The notes: a model not told the origin generated them from the letters alone. 64,000 bases of DNA from Paracoccus sp. N5 (GCF_000371965.1 NZ_AQUO01000001.1:2116001-2180000); one strand, 5' to 3'. Positions 1 to 7,882 are shown, numbered from the stretch's first letter. Program-made: numbers and translations.

Positions 1-1
1 G

Positions 2-865
2 TTCGGGCAGGTGCTGCTGAGCGGCAACGGCTATCTGGAGGCCGTGGGCGAGGGTGCCAAGGGGCTGCCGGCCGAACTGCATGTGCTGCGCTCGGACCGG
101 ATGGCGGTGGTGCCGGGCGAGGATGGCTGGCCCTCGGCCTATGAATATGCGGTGGGCGGGCGCAAGTACCGTTTCGACATGGCGGGCAGTCCGGATCCGA
201 TCTGCCATATCCGCAGCTTCCATCCGCTGGACGATCATTACGGCTTGTCGCCGATGCAGGCGGCGGCGGTGGCGGTGGATGTGCACAACAGCGCATCCGG
301 CTGGTCGAAGGCGCTGCTGGACAATGCGGCGCGGCCGAGCGGCGCCATCGTCTACAAGGGGGCGGACGGGCAGGGCAGCCTGTCGCCCGACCAGTATGAC
401 CGGCTGGTGACCGAGATGGAGATGCATCACCAGGGCGCGCGGAACGCCGGGCGGCCGATGCTGCTGGAGGGCGGGCTGGACTGGAAGCCGATGGGGTTCT
501 CGCCCAGCGACATGGAGTTTCATGAGACGAAGCTGGCGGCGGCGCGGGAGATCGCGCAGGCCTTCGGGGTGCCGCCGATGCTGATCGGTATTCCGGGCGA
601 GGCGACCTATGCCAATTACGCCGAGGCGCATCGGGCGTTTTACCGGCTGACCGTGCTGCCCCTGGTGGCGCGGGTGGCGAGTGCGGTGGCCTGGTGGCTG
701 TCCGAGCATCTGGGCGCCGAGATCGACCTGCGGGCCGATCCGGACCAGGTTCCGGCACTGGCCGAGGAGCGCGACAGCCATTGGCGCCGCATCGACGCGG
801 CGAGCTTCCTGACCGAGGCCGAGAAGCGCGCCGCCCTGGGTCTGCCGCCCTTGGCGGAGGGCTGA
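2..865 (+). CDS. GTA portal protein, HK97 family (RcGTA g3-like), 5' partial
   Basis: Portal protein: a dodecameric ring at one capsid vertex through which DNA is packaged and ejected. The reading frame is open to the left edge, so the N-terminus lies outside the window and about 288 C-terminal residues of an expected 390-400 are present. Visible family features are the conserved block HIRSFHPLDDHYGLSPMQAA, a clip/stem region with EFHETKLAAAREIAQAFGVP, and the motif PPMLIGIPGEATYANYAEA typical of HK97-type portals, followed by an amphipathic segment (FYRLTVLPLVARVASAVAWW). It is followed after one base by a small membrane protein and then by protease and capsid genes, the order seen in the Rhodobacter capsulatus GTA. 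Terminase genes would be expected just upstream. Confidence 0.93.
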   Translation, partial: FGQVLLSGNGYLEAVGEGAKGLPAELHVLRSDRMAVVPGEDGWPSAYEYAVGGRKYRFDMAGSPDPICHIRSFHPLDDHYGLSPMQAAAVAVDVHNSASGWSKALLDNAARPSGAIVYKGADGQGSLSPDQYDRLVTEMEMHHQGARNAGRPMLLEGGLDWKPMGFSPSDMEFHETKLAAAREIAQAFGVPPMLIGIPGEATYANYAEAHRAFYRLTVLPLVARVASAVAWWLSEHLGAEIDLRADPDQVPALAEERDSHWRRIDAASFLTEAEKRAALGLPPLAEG

Positions 866-866
866 G

Positions 867-1100
867 ATGGAGGGCTCGCGCTTCGTCAAGGAGCCCTTCG
901 ACTGGCACGACCAGCGTTTCGACACTCAGGAGCGGATCATGGCGCTGCAATTCGGCCAGGTCGAGCGGCGGCTGGAGCGGATCGAGGGGCTGATCGAGGG
1001 GCTGGAGCGGCGGCTGTGGATGACGGTCTATGGCGTCGTCGCCGTGATCCTGACCCAAGCCGTGCAGTCGATCCTGGCTTATACGCCGAAAGGAGGGTGA
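867..1100 (+). CDS. Small coiled-coil/membrane protein between GTA portal and protease (g3.5 position)
   Basis: A 77-residue protein of unknown function. Residues about 15-50 form a heptad-like charged helix (QVERRLERIEGLIEGLERRL), followed by one predicted transmembrane helix (WMTVYGVVAVILTQAVQSIL) and a short basic tail. It starts one base after the portal stop codon and ends one base before the protease GTG, so it is part of the GTA transcript and probably translationally coupled. A small gene of this type at the same place in RcGTA is called g3.5. A membrane-anchored coiled coil could tether assembly to the membrane or be a minor head component; neither is shown by the sequence. Confidence 0.8.
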   Translation: MEGSRFVKEPFDWHDQRFDTQERIMALQFGQVERRLERIEGLIEGLERRLWMTVYGVVAVILTQAVQSILAYTPKGG

Positions 1101-1101
1101 C

Positions 1102-1638
1102 GTGAATTCAAAGGATTACGGCTTGGAGTTGAAGTATGCGGCCGGCGCCTCACTGGTGTCGGACGGCGCGCAGCTGGAAGGCTATGCCAGCCTGTTCGGC
1201 CTGGCCGACCAGGGCGGCGACATCGTCGTCAAGGGCGCCTATACCGCCAGCCTGAAGCGGCTGGCGGCGCGGGGCGACAAGGTGCGGATGCTGTGGCAGC
1301 ACGATCCCGCCCGGCCCATCGGCGTCTGGGACGAGATCCGCGAGGACGACAAGGGCCTGTGGGTCAAGGGGCGCCTGCTGCCCGAGGTGGCGCAGGCCCG
1401 CGAGGCGGCCGCGCTGATCGCGGCCGGCGCCATCGACGGGCTGTCGATCGGCTATCGCACCATCGCGGCCGAGCGCGACGGCAAGGGCCGGCGGATGCTT
1501 TCCGAGGTCGAGCTGTGGGAGGTGTCGCTGGTCACCTTCCCGATGCTGGCCGAGGCCAAGGTCGGGCGCAAGTCCGACGGTGCATTGGAACTGGCGGCGG
1601 CCTTTCGGGCCGCGACCAAGGCGCTGCGCGCCGAGTGA
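1102..1638 (+). CDS. GTA prohead protease, HK97 family (g4-like)
   Basis: Serine protease that trims the major capsid precursor during procapsid maturation (peptidase family U35/S78). The protein is 178 residues, normal for the family. The likely catalytic His is in MLWQHDPARPIG and the Ser in GAIDGLSIGYR; the segment WEVSLVTFPM is also conserved. The GTG start is chosen because a strong aaaggaggg ribosome site lies just upstream. The major capsid gene follows after 22 bases. No frameshift or missing catalytic residue is seen. Confidence 0.93.
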   Translation: MNSKDYGLELKYAAGASLVSDGAQLEGYASLFGLADQGGDIVVKGAYTASLKRLAARGDKVRMLWQHDPARPIGVWDEIREDDKGLWVKGRLLPEVAQAREAAALIAAGAIDGLSIGYRTIAAERDGKGRRMLSEVELWEVSLVTFPMLAEAKVGRKSDGALELAAAFRAATKALRAE

Positions 1639-1660
1639 GTTTCACCAAACGGAGGGGACG

Positions 1661-2827
1661 ATGACCGAGGTGAAAGCCGCGGCCGGGGCGGACATGCCCG
1701 GCGACCTGGGGGCCGAGATGCTGGGGTTCGTCAATGAACTCAAGGCTTTCCGCACCGACATTCAGAAACGACTGGAAGCACAGGAACAACGCATGACCAT
1801 GCTGGACCGCAAGACCCTTTCCCGCGCCCGCGCCCCTCTGTCGGCCGAAGCCGATGCCGGCGCGCCGCATCAGAAGGCCTTCGACGCCTATATCCGCCAT
1901 GGCGACGACGGTGCGCTGCGCGGTCTGCCGCTGGAAGGCAAGGCGATGACCTCGAGCTCGGACGGCGGCTTCCTGGCGGCGCCGACGGTGGCCCTGCAGG
2001 TGCAGGATGCGCTGAACGTCACCGCCTCGCTGCGGCGGGTGGCGAATGTCGTCACGGTGGAATCGGCCAATTTCGAGATGCTGGTCGACATGGGCGACAT
2101 CGCCAGCGGCTGGTCGACCGAGGCCGGCACCCAGGCTGAGACCGGCACCTCGACCGTGCAGCGGGTGGTGATCCCGGTGCATGAACTGTCGGCCATGCCC
2201 AAGGCCAGCCAGCGCCTGCTGGACGACGCGGCCTTCGACGTGGAAAGCTGGCTGGCCGGCCGCATCGCCGAGAAATTCGCCCGCGCCGAGGCCACGGCCT
2301 TCATCAGCGGCGACGGCGTCAACAAGCCCAAGGGTTTCCTGACCCATGCCAAGGCGGCCAACGCCAGCGCGACCAATGTGCAGATCGGCACCATCGCCTC
2401 GGGCGGGGATGGCGATTTCGCGGCCACCAACCCGGCCAATGCGCTGATCGACCTGGTCTATGCGCTGGGCGCGCAATACCGCGCCAATGCGAGCTTCGTG
2501 ATGAACTCGAAGACCGCCGCCGCCGTGCGCAAGATGCGCGACACCGACGGCCGCTTCCTGTGGGCCGACAGCCTGGCCATGGGCCAGCCGCCGCAGCTGC
2601 TGGGCTATCCGGTGCTGCTGTGCGAGGACATGCCCGACATCGCGCGCGGCTCGTTCTCGATCGCCTTCGGTGACTTCAAGTCGGCCTATACCATCGTCGA
2701 GCGGCCGGACCTGCGCGTGCTGCGCGATCCCTTCTCGGCCAAGCCGCATGTGCTGTTCTATGCCACCAAGCGCGTCGGCGGCGGCGTCACCGACGCCCGC
2801 GCCATCAAGCTGATGGTCTTCGGCTGA
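1661..2827 (+). CDS. GTA major capsid protein, HK97 fold (g5-like)
   Basis: Forms the GTA head shell. It is 388 residues, with an N-terminal scaffold-like domain (about 1-95) carrying a charged coiled coil (FRTDIQKRLEAQEQRMTMLD). The HK97-fold part begins near SSSDGGFLAAPTVA. In RcGTA the precursor is cut at about residue 100, and LEGKAMTSSSDGG here is the equivalent region by inference. Family motifs are FEMLVDMGDIASGWSTEAG, VIPVHELSAMPKASQRLLDD and the C-terminal RVGGGVTDARAIKLM. The ATG is supported by a ggaggggac ribosome site; an in-frame extension from 1580 overlaps the protease gene and is not needed. A long inverted repeat follows directly. Confidence 0.96.
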   Translation: MTEVKAAAGADMPGDLGAEMLGFVNELKAFRTDIQKRLEAQEQRMTMLDRKTLSRARAPLSAEADAGAPHQKAFDAYIRHGDDGALRGLPLEGKAMTSSSDGGFLAAPTVALQVQDALNVTASLRRVANVVTVESANFEMLVDMGDIASGWSTEAGTQAETGTSTVQRVVIPVHELSAMPKASQRLLDDAAFDVESWLAGRIAEKFARAEATAFISGDGVNKPKGFLTHAKAANASATNVQIGTIASGGDGDFAATNPANALIDLVYALGAQYRANASFVMNSKTAAAVRKMRDTDGRFLWADSLAMGQPPQLLGYPVLLCEDMPDIARGSFSIAFGDFKSAYTIVERPDLRVLRDPFSAKPHVLFYATKRVGGGVTDARAIKLMVFG

Positions 2828-2841
2828 TCCACGGCCGAAGC

Positions 2842-2918
2842 GGGGGCCGCGCGGGCGATGCCCGACGAACCGGCCAAGCAACTGTCCGCACGCGCGACGG
2901 CGGGCATGCGCGGCCCCC
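2842..2918 (+). promoter_or_regulatory. Long stem-loop between capsid gene and adaptor gene, possible attenuator
   Basis: In the 133-base gap after the capsid gene, gggggccgcgc (2842-2852) is perfectly complementary to gcgcggccccc (2908-2918), and just inside it atgcccg (2858-2864) pairs with cgggcat (2901-2907). The 3' arm is followed by atttt. This makes an 18-pair interrupted stem with a loop of about 36 bases. It is the only sizeable noncoding gap in an otherwise packed operon and sits after the gene whose product is needed in most copies. A role in partial termination or mRNA 3'-end protection is inferred. Confidence 0.6.
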
Positions 2919-2966
2919 ATTTTCCGCCCTTGGGATGCAGGTTCCGTGCGAACGGGAGAGATGAAG

Positions 2967-3581
2967 ATGATGCTTGTGGAATTGACGGCGCCCGCCATCG
3001 AGGCGCTGCCCGTCGCAGGGTTGCGCGACCATCTGCGGTTGGGAACCGGCTTTGACATGGCCGTGGACGCGGCCGAGACCGCCGCGCTGGGGGGCTTCCT
3101 GCGCGCGGCCATCGCCACCATCGAGGCGCGGACCGGCAAGGTGCTGCTGACGCGGCAGTTCCGGCTGCGGCTGGAAGAGTGGCGCGACCCGGCGGGCCAG
3201 CCCTTGCCGCTGGCGCCGGTCGGCAGCGTCGAGCGGGTCGAGATCACCGATGCGGCCGGCGTTGTCGTGCCGGTCGAGGGCGGCTGGCGACTGGTCCAGG
3301 ACACGCAGCGGCCGATGCTGCTGCCGGAGGGCGCATGGCTGCCACGTGTTCCGAGCGGCGGTTTCGTGACGGTGACCTTCTCGGCCGGGTTCGGTGCATG
3401 GTGGGACTCGGTGCCGGCGGACCTGGCGCAGGCGGTGCTGATGCTGGCCGCGCGCTATCACGAGGACCGCAGCTTCGAGGGCAGCCAGGGCGCGATGCCC
3501 TTCGGGGTCAGCGCGCTGATCGAGCGCTGGCGCTCGGTCCGGGTGCTGGGAGGGCGCGGCGGTCCGCGCGGCCGGGCATGA
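2967..3581 (+). CDS. GTA head-tail adaptor (g6-like, phage phiE125 gp8 family)
   Basis: About 204 residues. Head-tail connector of the type annotated as phage conserved hypothetical protein, phiE125 gp8 family, expected to bind the portal ring. Features are PVAGLRDHLRLG, ALGGFLRAAIATIEARTGKV (helical), and the C-terminal FSAGFGAWWDSVPADLAQAV plus MLAARYHEDR. Three in-frame ATGs lie at 2961, 2967 and 2970; gggagag at 2954-2960 is too close to 2961 but well spaced for 2967. The stop overlaps the start of the next gene in an ATGA, so translation is probably coupled. Confidence 0.85.
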   Translation: MMLVELTAPAIEALPVAGLRDHLRLGTGFDMAVDAAETAALGGFLRAAIATIEARTGKVLLTRQFRLRLEEWRDPAGQPLPLAPVGSVERVEITDAAGVVVPVEGGWRLVQDTQRPMLLPEGAWLPRVPSGGFVTVTFSAGFGAWWDSVPADLAQAVLMLAARYHEDRSFEGSQGAMPFGVSALIERWRSVRVLGGRGGPRGRA

Positions 3582-3928
3582 AGGCGCCGCGGCTGACGGT
3601 GCCCTTGGTGGTCGAGACGCCGGTGCGCGCGCCGGACGGGATGGGTGGGTTCCGGCTGGTCTGGCAGGATGTCGGGCAGCTTTGGGCCGAGATGCGGTCG
3701 GGCGCGGGGGCCGAGCGTTTCGCCGAGGTGGGGGCGCAGAGCGTCGTCAGCTGGCGGATCACCGTCAGGGCGGCGCCTGCCGGCGACGCGCGGCGCCCGC
3801 GCCCGGAACAGAGGTTGCGCATGGGCGAGGGCGCCACGGCGCGGCGCTTTCGCATCGAGGCGGTGGCCGAGGCGGATGCCACCGGCCGCTGGCTGGTCTG
3901 CGTCGCGAAAGAGGAGTCCCTGGCATGA
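3578..3928 (+). CDS. GTA head-closure/stopper protein (g7-like)
   Basis: A 116-residue protein starting at an ATGA overlap with the preceding adaptor gene. It fits phage head-tail adaptor (SPP1 gp16-like) proteins: a beta-rich small domain with RLVWQDVGQLWAEM near residues 25-40, RITVRAA in the middle and RFRIEAVAEAD near the end. By RcGTA gene order this is the stopper ring between adaptor and tail terminator. Sequence conservation in this family is weak, so synteny carries much of the assignment. It overlaps the next gene by four bases. Confidence 0.83.
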   Translation: MKAPRLTVPLVVETPVRAPDGMGGFRLVWQDVGQLWAEMRSGAGAERFAEVGAQSVVSWRITVRAAPAGDARRPRPEQRLRMGEGATARRFRIEAVAEADATGRWLVCVAKEESLA

Positions 3929-4344
3929 GCTATGCAGCGACGGCCGCGCTTCAGGCGGCGGTCTATGAGGCGTTGCGCGGCAGCGCGCCGCTGCACGACC
4001 TGGTCGGCGACGCGATCTATGACGCGATGCCGGTCGCGGCGCCCAGCGGCACCTATGTCGCGCTGGGCCCCGAGGAGGTGCGCGACGCCGGCGACATGAC
4101 GGCGGCGGGGGCGAGCCACGATTTCGTGGTCTCGGTCCTGTCGGGGTCGGACGAGTCGAGCGGCTTTGCCGCGATCAAGGCGGCGGCGGTGGCGGTCTCG
4201 GACGCGCTGGAGGCGGCCGAGATCGCGCTGACCCGCGGGCATCTGGTGGGGCTGTGGTTCCTGCGCGCCCGCGCGCGGCGGGCCGAGAACGGCGCGGGGC
4301 GGCGGGTTGACCTGACCTTTCGCGCGCGCATTGACCTGGGTTGA
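3925..4344 (+). CDS. GTA tail terminator, DUF3168 family (g8-like)
   Basis: A 139-residue protein of the DUF3168 family (phage tail terminator, lambda gpU-like role of capping the tail tube at the head side). Visible features are the N-terminal helix ALQAAVYEALRGSAPLHDLV, the motif YVALGPEEVRDAGDMT and the C-terminal beta strand GRRVDLTFRARIDL. The ATG overlaps the stop of the stopper gene, and the major tail protein follows after 12 bases. Confidence 0.88.
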   Translation: MSYAATAALQAAVYEALRGSAPLHDLVGDAIYDAMPVAAPSGTYVALGPEEVRDAGDMTAAGASHDFVVSVLSGSDESSGFAAIKAAAVAVSDALEAAEIALTRGHLVGLWFLRARARRAENGAGRRVDLTFRARIDLG

Positions 4345-4356
4345 GGAGAGACGGAC

Positions 4357-4770
4357 ATGGCGGTGCAGAACGGACGCGACCTGCTGATCAAGATGGACAT
4401 GACCGGCGACGGCCAGTTCGAGACCATCGCGGGCCTGCGCGCGACCCGGCTGGGGTTCAACGCCGAGACGGTGGATGTGACGAGCCTGGAAAGCGAGGGC
4501 CGCTGGCGCGAGCTTCTGGGCGGTGCGGGCGTACGCTCGGCCAGCATCTCGGGCTCGGGGGTGTTTCGGGACGGGACCACGGACGAACGCGCGCGGCAGG
4601 TGTTCTTTGACGGGGAAGTGCCGCGCTTTCAGGTGGTGATCCCGGATTTCGGCGCGGTCGAGGGGCCGTTCCAGATCACCTCTCTGGAATATGCGGGCAG
4701 TTACAATGGCGAGGCGAGTTATGAGATTTCCATGGCCAGCGCGGGCGTCATCAGCTTCGTCGCGTTCTGA
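4357..4770 (+). CDS. GTA major tail protein, TP901-1 family (g9-like)
   Basis: Tail-tube building block, 137 residues, annotated in relatives as phage major tail protein, TP901-1 family. Diagnostic segments are AVQNGRDLLIKMDM at the start, NAETVDVTSLESEGRWRELL, SGSGVFRDGTTDERARQVFF and the C-terminal SYEISMASAGVISF. A gaggagag ribosome site precedes the ATG. The next gene begins one base after the stop. Confidence 0.92.
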   Translation: MAVQNGRDLLIKMDMTGDGQFETIAGLRATRLGFNAETVDVTSLESEGRWRELLGGAGVRSASISGSGVFRDGTTDERARQVFFDGEVPRFQVVIPDFGAVEGPFQITSLEYAGSYNGEASYEISMASAGVISFVAF

Positions 4771-4771
4771 G

Positions 4772-5089
4772 ATGGTCAATCCGCTGGCGGGCGAGGTCGA
4801 GGTCGTGCTGGACGGCCGGCCGCATGTCGCCAAATTGACCTTGGGCGCCCTGGCGGGGCTTGAGGCCGAGTTGGGCGCCGAGAGCATGATCGCGCTGGTC
4901 GAGCGGTTCGAGAGCGGCCGCTTTTCCAGCCGGGACGTGCTGGCCGTGCTGGTCGCGGGATTGCGCGGCGGCGGCTGGGCGGGCGACATGGACGCGCTGA
5001 TGGCGGCCGAGTTCAAGGGCGGGCCGGTCGGCGCGGCCCATGCCGCGGCGGCGCTGCTGGCGCGGGCGTTCCGCATCGAGGGCACATGA
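4772..5089 (+). CDS. GTA tail assembly protein, GTA-gp10 family (g10-like)
   Basis: A 105-residue protein of the gene transfer agent gp10 family, resembling phage tail tube assembly chaperones. It starts at the ATG one base after the tail-protein stop; the open frame extends upstream to 4691, but that would overlap the tail gene and has no ribosome site. Features are LTLGALAGLEAELG, the segment RFSSRDVLAVLVAGLRGGGW and a C-terminal AAALLARAFRIEGT. It overlaps the next small gene by four bases, as in phages where two chaperone products are paired. Confidence 0.88.
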   Translation: MVNPLAGEVEVVLDGRPHVAKLTLGALAGLEAELGAESMIALVERFESGRFSSRDVLAVLVAGLRGGGWAGDMDALMAAEFKGGPVGAAHAAAALLARAFRIEGT

Positions 5090-5298
5090 GCGCCGGGCTG
5101 GACTGGCCCGGGCTGCTGCGCATGGGCCTCGGGCCGGCGCGGCTGGGCGGGCTGGGGCTGACGCCGGCCGCGTTCTGGGCGCTGACCCCGGCCGAGCTGG
5201 CGCTGATGCTGGGCGTCGAGCCGGGCAAGGGCGGGGCGATGACCCGCAACCGCCTGGCCGAGCTGGTCGCGCGCTATCCCGACCGGCCGGCAGGCTGA
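5086..5298 (+). CDS. GTA tail assembly chaperone, rcc01693/TIGR02216-like (g10.1-like)
   Basis: A 70-residue protein matching the small family found between gp10 and the tape measure in Rhodobacteraceae GTAs. Features are LDWPGLLRMGLGPARLGGLG, then LTPAAFWALTPAELALMLG and an arginine-rich C-terminus (RNRLAELVARYPDRP). The ATG overlaps the upstream stop. Its role as the second tail chaperone is from family knowledge and position; no catalytic motif is expected. Confidence 0.86.
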   Translation: MSAGLDWPGLLRMGLGPARLGGLGLTPAAFWALTPAELALMLGVEPGKGGAMTRNRLAELVARYPDRPAG

Positions 5299-5322
5299 AA
5301 CATCTGGAAAGGAGGCGCCGCC

Positions 5323-5991
5323 GTGGCGAACAAGGACGGATTCGACCGGCTGGACGAGGACGGCCCGGTCAACCTGGGCAAGAGCATGGACCAGAGCGGC
5401 CGCATGACCGCGGAGTTCGAGGCCGAGCTGGCCCGGCTGCGCGAGTCGATGGTCTATACCGGGCGCGAGGTCGGCACACTGACCCAGGGCATCGGCAGCG
5501 GGCTGCGCCGGGCGTTCTCGGGCCTGGTCTTCGATGGGCTGAAGCTGAGCGACGCCTTGAAGGGCATCGCGCGCAGCATGGCGGACACGGCTTTTTCCGT
5601 GGCGATGAAGCCGATCGAGCAGGCCTTGGCAGGCGCGATCGCGCAGGGCGTCAACGGCATGGTCTCGGGCGCCCTGCCCTTTGCCAACGGGGGCGCGTTC
5701 TCGCAGGGGCGGGTGCTGCCTTTCGCCAAGGGCGGCGTGGTCAGCCAGCCGACCTATTTCCCGATGCGCGGCGCGACCGGGCTGATGGGCGAGGCCGGGG
5801 CCGAGGCGATCATGCCCTTGCGCCGCGGTGCGGACGGGCGGCTGGGCGTCGCGGCGGCCGGGGGCGGCGGCCGGGCGGTGAACGTGACCTTCAATGTCTC
5901 GACCCCCGACGTGACGGGGTTCCAGCGCAGCCAGAGCCAGATCGCCTCGCAACTGGGGCGGCTATTGGCGCGCGGCGAAAGGAACGGGTGA
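5323..5991 (+). CDS. GTA tail tape measure protein, short form (g11-like)
   Basis: A 222-residue tape measure protein. Siphophage tape measures are commonly 700 residues or more, so this fits the short GTA tail. Features are a hydrophobic/amphipathic middle (IGSGLRRAFSGLVFDGLKLS), the stretch AISQGVNGMV-like glycine-rich region around 105-125, and the phage tape-measure C-terminal signature GATGLMGEAGAEAIMPLRRG followed by a glycine-rich linker. The GTG start has a perfect aaaggagg site upstream. It sits between the tail chaperones and the distal tail gene. Confidence 0.9.
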   Translation: MANKDGFDRLDEDGPVNLGKSMDQSGRMTAEFEAELARLRESMVYTGREVGTLTQGIGSGLRRAFSGLVFDGLKLSDALKGIARSMADTAFSVAMKPIEQALAGAIAQGVNGMVSGALPFANGGAFSQGRVLPFAKGGVVSQPTYFPMRGATGLMGEAGAEAIMPLRRGADGRLGVAAAGGGGRAVNVTFNVSTPDVTGFQRSQSQIASQLGRLLARGERNG

Positions 5992-5994
5992 TCC

Positions 5995-6627
5995 ATGGCT
6001 TTTCACGAGATCAGGTTCCCGGCGAACCTGTCCTTCGGCTCGGTCGGCGGGCCGGAACGGCGCACCGAGATCGTGACGCTGACCAACGGCCACGAGGAAC
6101 GCCGCACGCCCTGGGCGCATTCGCGCCGGCGCTATGACGCCGGGCTGGGGCTGCGCTCGCTGGACGATGTGGCGGCGCTGATCGCGTTCTTCGAGGCGCG
6201 GGCCGGGCAGATGCACGGTTTCCGCTGGAAGGATTGGTCGGATTTCAAATCCTGCGCGCCCAGCGTGGCGCCGAGCCATCTGGACCAGGACCTAGGCGTG
6301 GGCGACGGGGTGCGGCGGGTGTTTGCGCTGCGCAAGGCCTATGCCTCGGGCCCGGCGCGCTATTGGCGGCCGGTGGCGAAGCCGGTCGAGGGATCGGTGC
6401 TGGCCGGGGTCGGGGCCGTCGAGAAGCGCGAGGGCGTGGATTACACGGTCGATCTGGCCAGCGGTGAGATCAGTTTTGCGGTGCCGCCGGATGCGGGGGC
6501 GGTGGTCACGGCCGGGTTCGAGTTCGACGTGCCGGTGCGCTTCGACACGGACCGGATCGCGGTCTCGGTTTCGTCCTTTCAGGCGGGGGATCTGCCGCAG
6601 GTGCCGGTGGTCGAGGTGCGGATATGA
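5995..6627 (+). CDS. GTA distal tail protein, DUF2460 family (g12-like)
   Basis: A 210-residue DUF2460 protein (TIGR02217), forming the ring at the distal end of the tail tube. Conserved segments are FHEIRFPANLSFGSVGGPER at the start, RRRYDAGLGLRSLDDVAALI, GQMHGFRWKDWSDFKSC and the C-terminal VPVRFDTDRIAVSV. The start lies three bases after the tape measure stop. The stop overlaps the start of the hub gene. Confidence 0.93.
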   Translation: MAFHEIRFPANLSFGSVGGPERRTEIVTLTNGHEERRTPWAHSRRRYDAGLGLRSLDDVAALIAFFEARAGQMHGFRWKDWSDFKSCAPSVAPSHLDQDLGVGDGVRRVFALRKAYASGPARYWRPVAKPVEGSVLAGVGAVEKREGVDYTVDLASGEISFAVPPDAGAVVTAGFEFDVPVRFDTDRIAVSVSSFQAGDLPQVPVVEVRI

Positions 6628-7445
6628 GCGAGACGATTGCGCGGGCATGGGCGGTTTCCCGCAGCGACGGGCTGGTGCTGGGCTTTACCGACCACGACCG
6701 GGCGCTGGCCTTCGACGGCATCGCCTTTCGGCCCGACAGCGGGCTGACGGCGCGGGCGGTGGTGCAGAGCTCGGGCCTGTCGGTGGACAACAGCGAGGCG
6801 GTCGGGGCGCTATCCGACACGGCGATCACCGAGGCCGACCTGATGGCCGGGCGCTGGGACGCGGCCGACGTTCGGCTGTGGGAGGTGGATTGGGCCGATA
6901 CCGCCAACCGGCGGCTGATCTTTCGCGGCCATCTGGGCGAGGTGGTGCGCAGCGGCGCGGCCTTTCGAGCCGAGTTGCGCGGGTTGTCCGAGCCGCTGAA
7001 CCGCGGGCAGGGCCGGGTCTATCACCCGCGCTGCTCGGCCGAGCTGGGGGATGGCATGTGCCGGTTCGACCTGACGCGGGCGGGCTATTCTGCCGAGGGC
7101 GTGGTGCAGGTGGCCGAGGATGGGCAGCGTTTCGTGCTGTCCGGGGTCTCGGGCCTGGACACGCGCTGGTTCGAGCATGGGCGGCTGGTGGTGCTGTCGG
7201 GTGCCGCGCAGGATCTGTCGGGCATGGTCAAGGTTGACCTGGCGGCCGCCGGCGGGCGGCGTGAGGTCGAGCTTTGGACCGGGCTTGGCATCCATCCCGG
7301 CGTCGGTGACCGCGTGAAGCTGATCGCGGGTTGCGACAAGCGGGGCGAGACCTGCCGGATGAAGTTCCTGAACTATCCGAACTTTCGCGGCTTTCCGCAT
7401 TTGCCGCCCGAGGACTGGCTGATCGCGCCCAAGGTGAACCGATGA
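6624..7445 (+). CDS. GTA baseplate hub protein, DUF2163 family (g13-like)
   Basis: A 273-residue DUF2163 protein (TIGR02218, phage BR0599 family), expected to form the trimeric hub at the tail tip. It carries four cysteines in two pairs, RCSAELGDGMC and GCDKRGETC, both in the C-terminal half, plus FLNYPNFRGFPHLPPED. In lambda gpL and, as I recall, the RcGTA hub, four such cysteines hold an iron-sulfur cluster, so one is inferred here. Four-base overlaps link it to the distal tail gene before and the peptidase gene after. Confidence 0.92.
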   Translation: MSETIARAWAVSRSDGLVLGFTDHDRALAFDGIAFRPDSGLTARAVVQSSGLSVDNSEAVGALSDTAITEADLMAGRWDAADVRLWEVDWADTANRRLIFRGHLGEVVRSGAAFRAELRGLSEPLNRGQGRVYHPRCSAELGDGMCRFDLTRAGYSAEGVVQVAEDGQRFVLSGVSGLDTRWFEHGRLVVLSGAAQDLSGMVKVDLAAAGGRREVELWTGLGIHPGVGDRVKLIAGCDKRGETCRMKFLNYPNFRGFPHLPPEDWLIAPKVNR

Positions 7446-7864
7446 GCGCGGTAGTCGAGGCCGCCCGGGCCTGGATCGGGACGCCCTATGTGCATCAATG
7501 CTCGGCCAAGGGGGTCGGGACGGATTGCCTGGGGCTGGTGCGGGGTGTCTGGCGCGAGCTTTGCGGCCCCGAGCCCGAGAAGATGCCGGCCTATACCCCC
7601 GACTGGGGCGAGGCGGGGGGCATCGAGTTGCTGCTGGGCGGGGCCGGTCGGTTGCTGCGGCCGGCCCCGGATGAGCAGCCGGGCGACGTGCTGATCTTTC
7701 GCATGAGGGTCGGCGCGGTTGCCAAACATATGGGAATTCTGGCGGAAACCGGCGCGGCGCCGAGCTTCGTCCATGCCTATGACCGGCATGGCGTGGTCGA
7801 AAGCCCGCTGTCGGCGCCGTGGCGGGCGCGGATCGCCGGGCGTTTCCGGTTTCCGCCGCTGTAA
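7442..7864 (+). CDS. GTA cell-wall peptidase, NlpC/P60 family (g14-like)
   Basis: A 140-residue NlpC/P60 peptidase thought to open the recipient's peptidoglycan. The catalytic Cys is in GVGTDCLGLVRG, the His in AVAKHMGILAE, and a second His in FVHAYDRHGVVES. The ATG at 7442 overlaps the hub stop; the open frame upstream to 7331 is shadow. It has no signal peptide, as expected for a particle-carried enzyme. The very large tail-tip gene follows after 18 bases. Confidence 0.93.
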   Translation: MSAVVEAARAWIGTPYVHQCSAKGVGTDCLGLVRGVWRELCGPEPEKMPAYTPDWGEAGGIELLLGGAGRLLRPAPDEQPGDVLIFRMRVGAVAKHMGILAETGAAPSFVHAYDRHGVVESPLSAPWRARIAGRFRFPPL

Positions 7865-7882
7865 GAGAAAGGTGAGGGCGCA

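Noticed and set aside
2858..3055. 65-residue frame across the gap after the capsid gene
   Set aside because: It overlaps the stem-loop and the real adaptor gene, and lacks a ribosome site.
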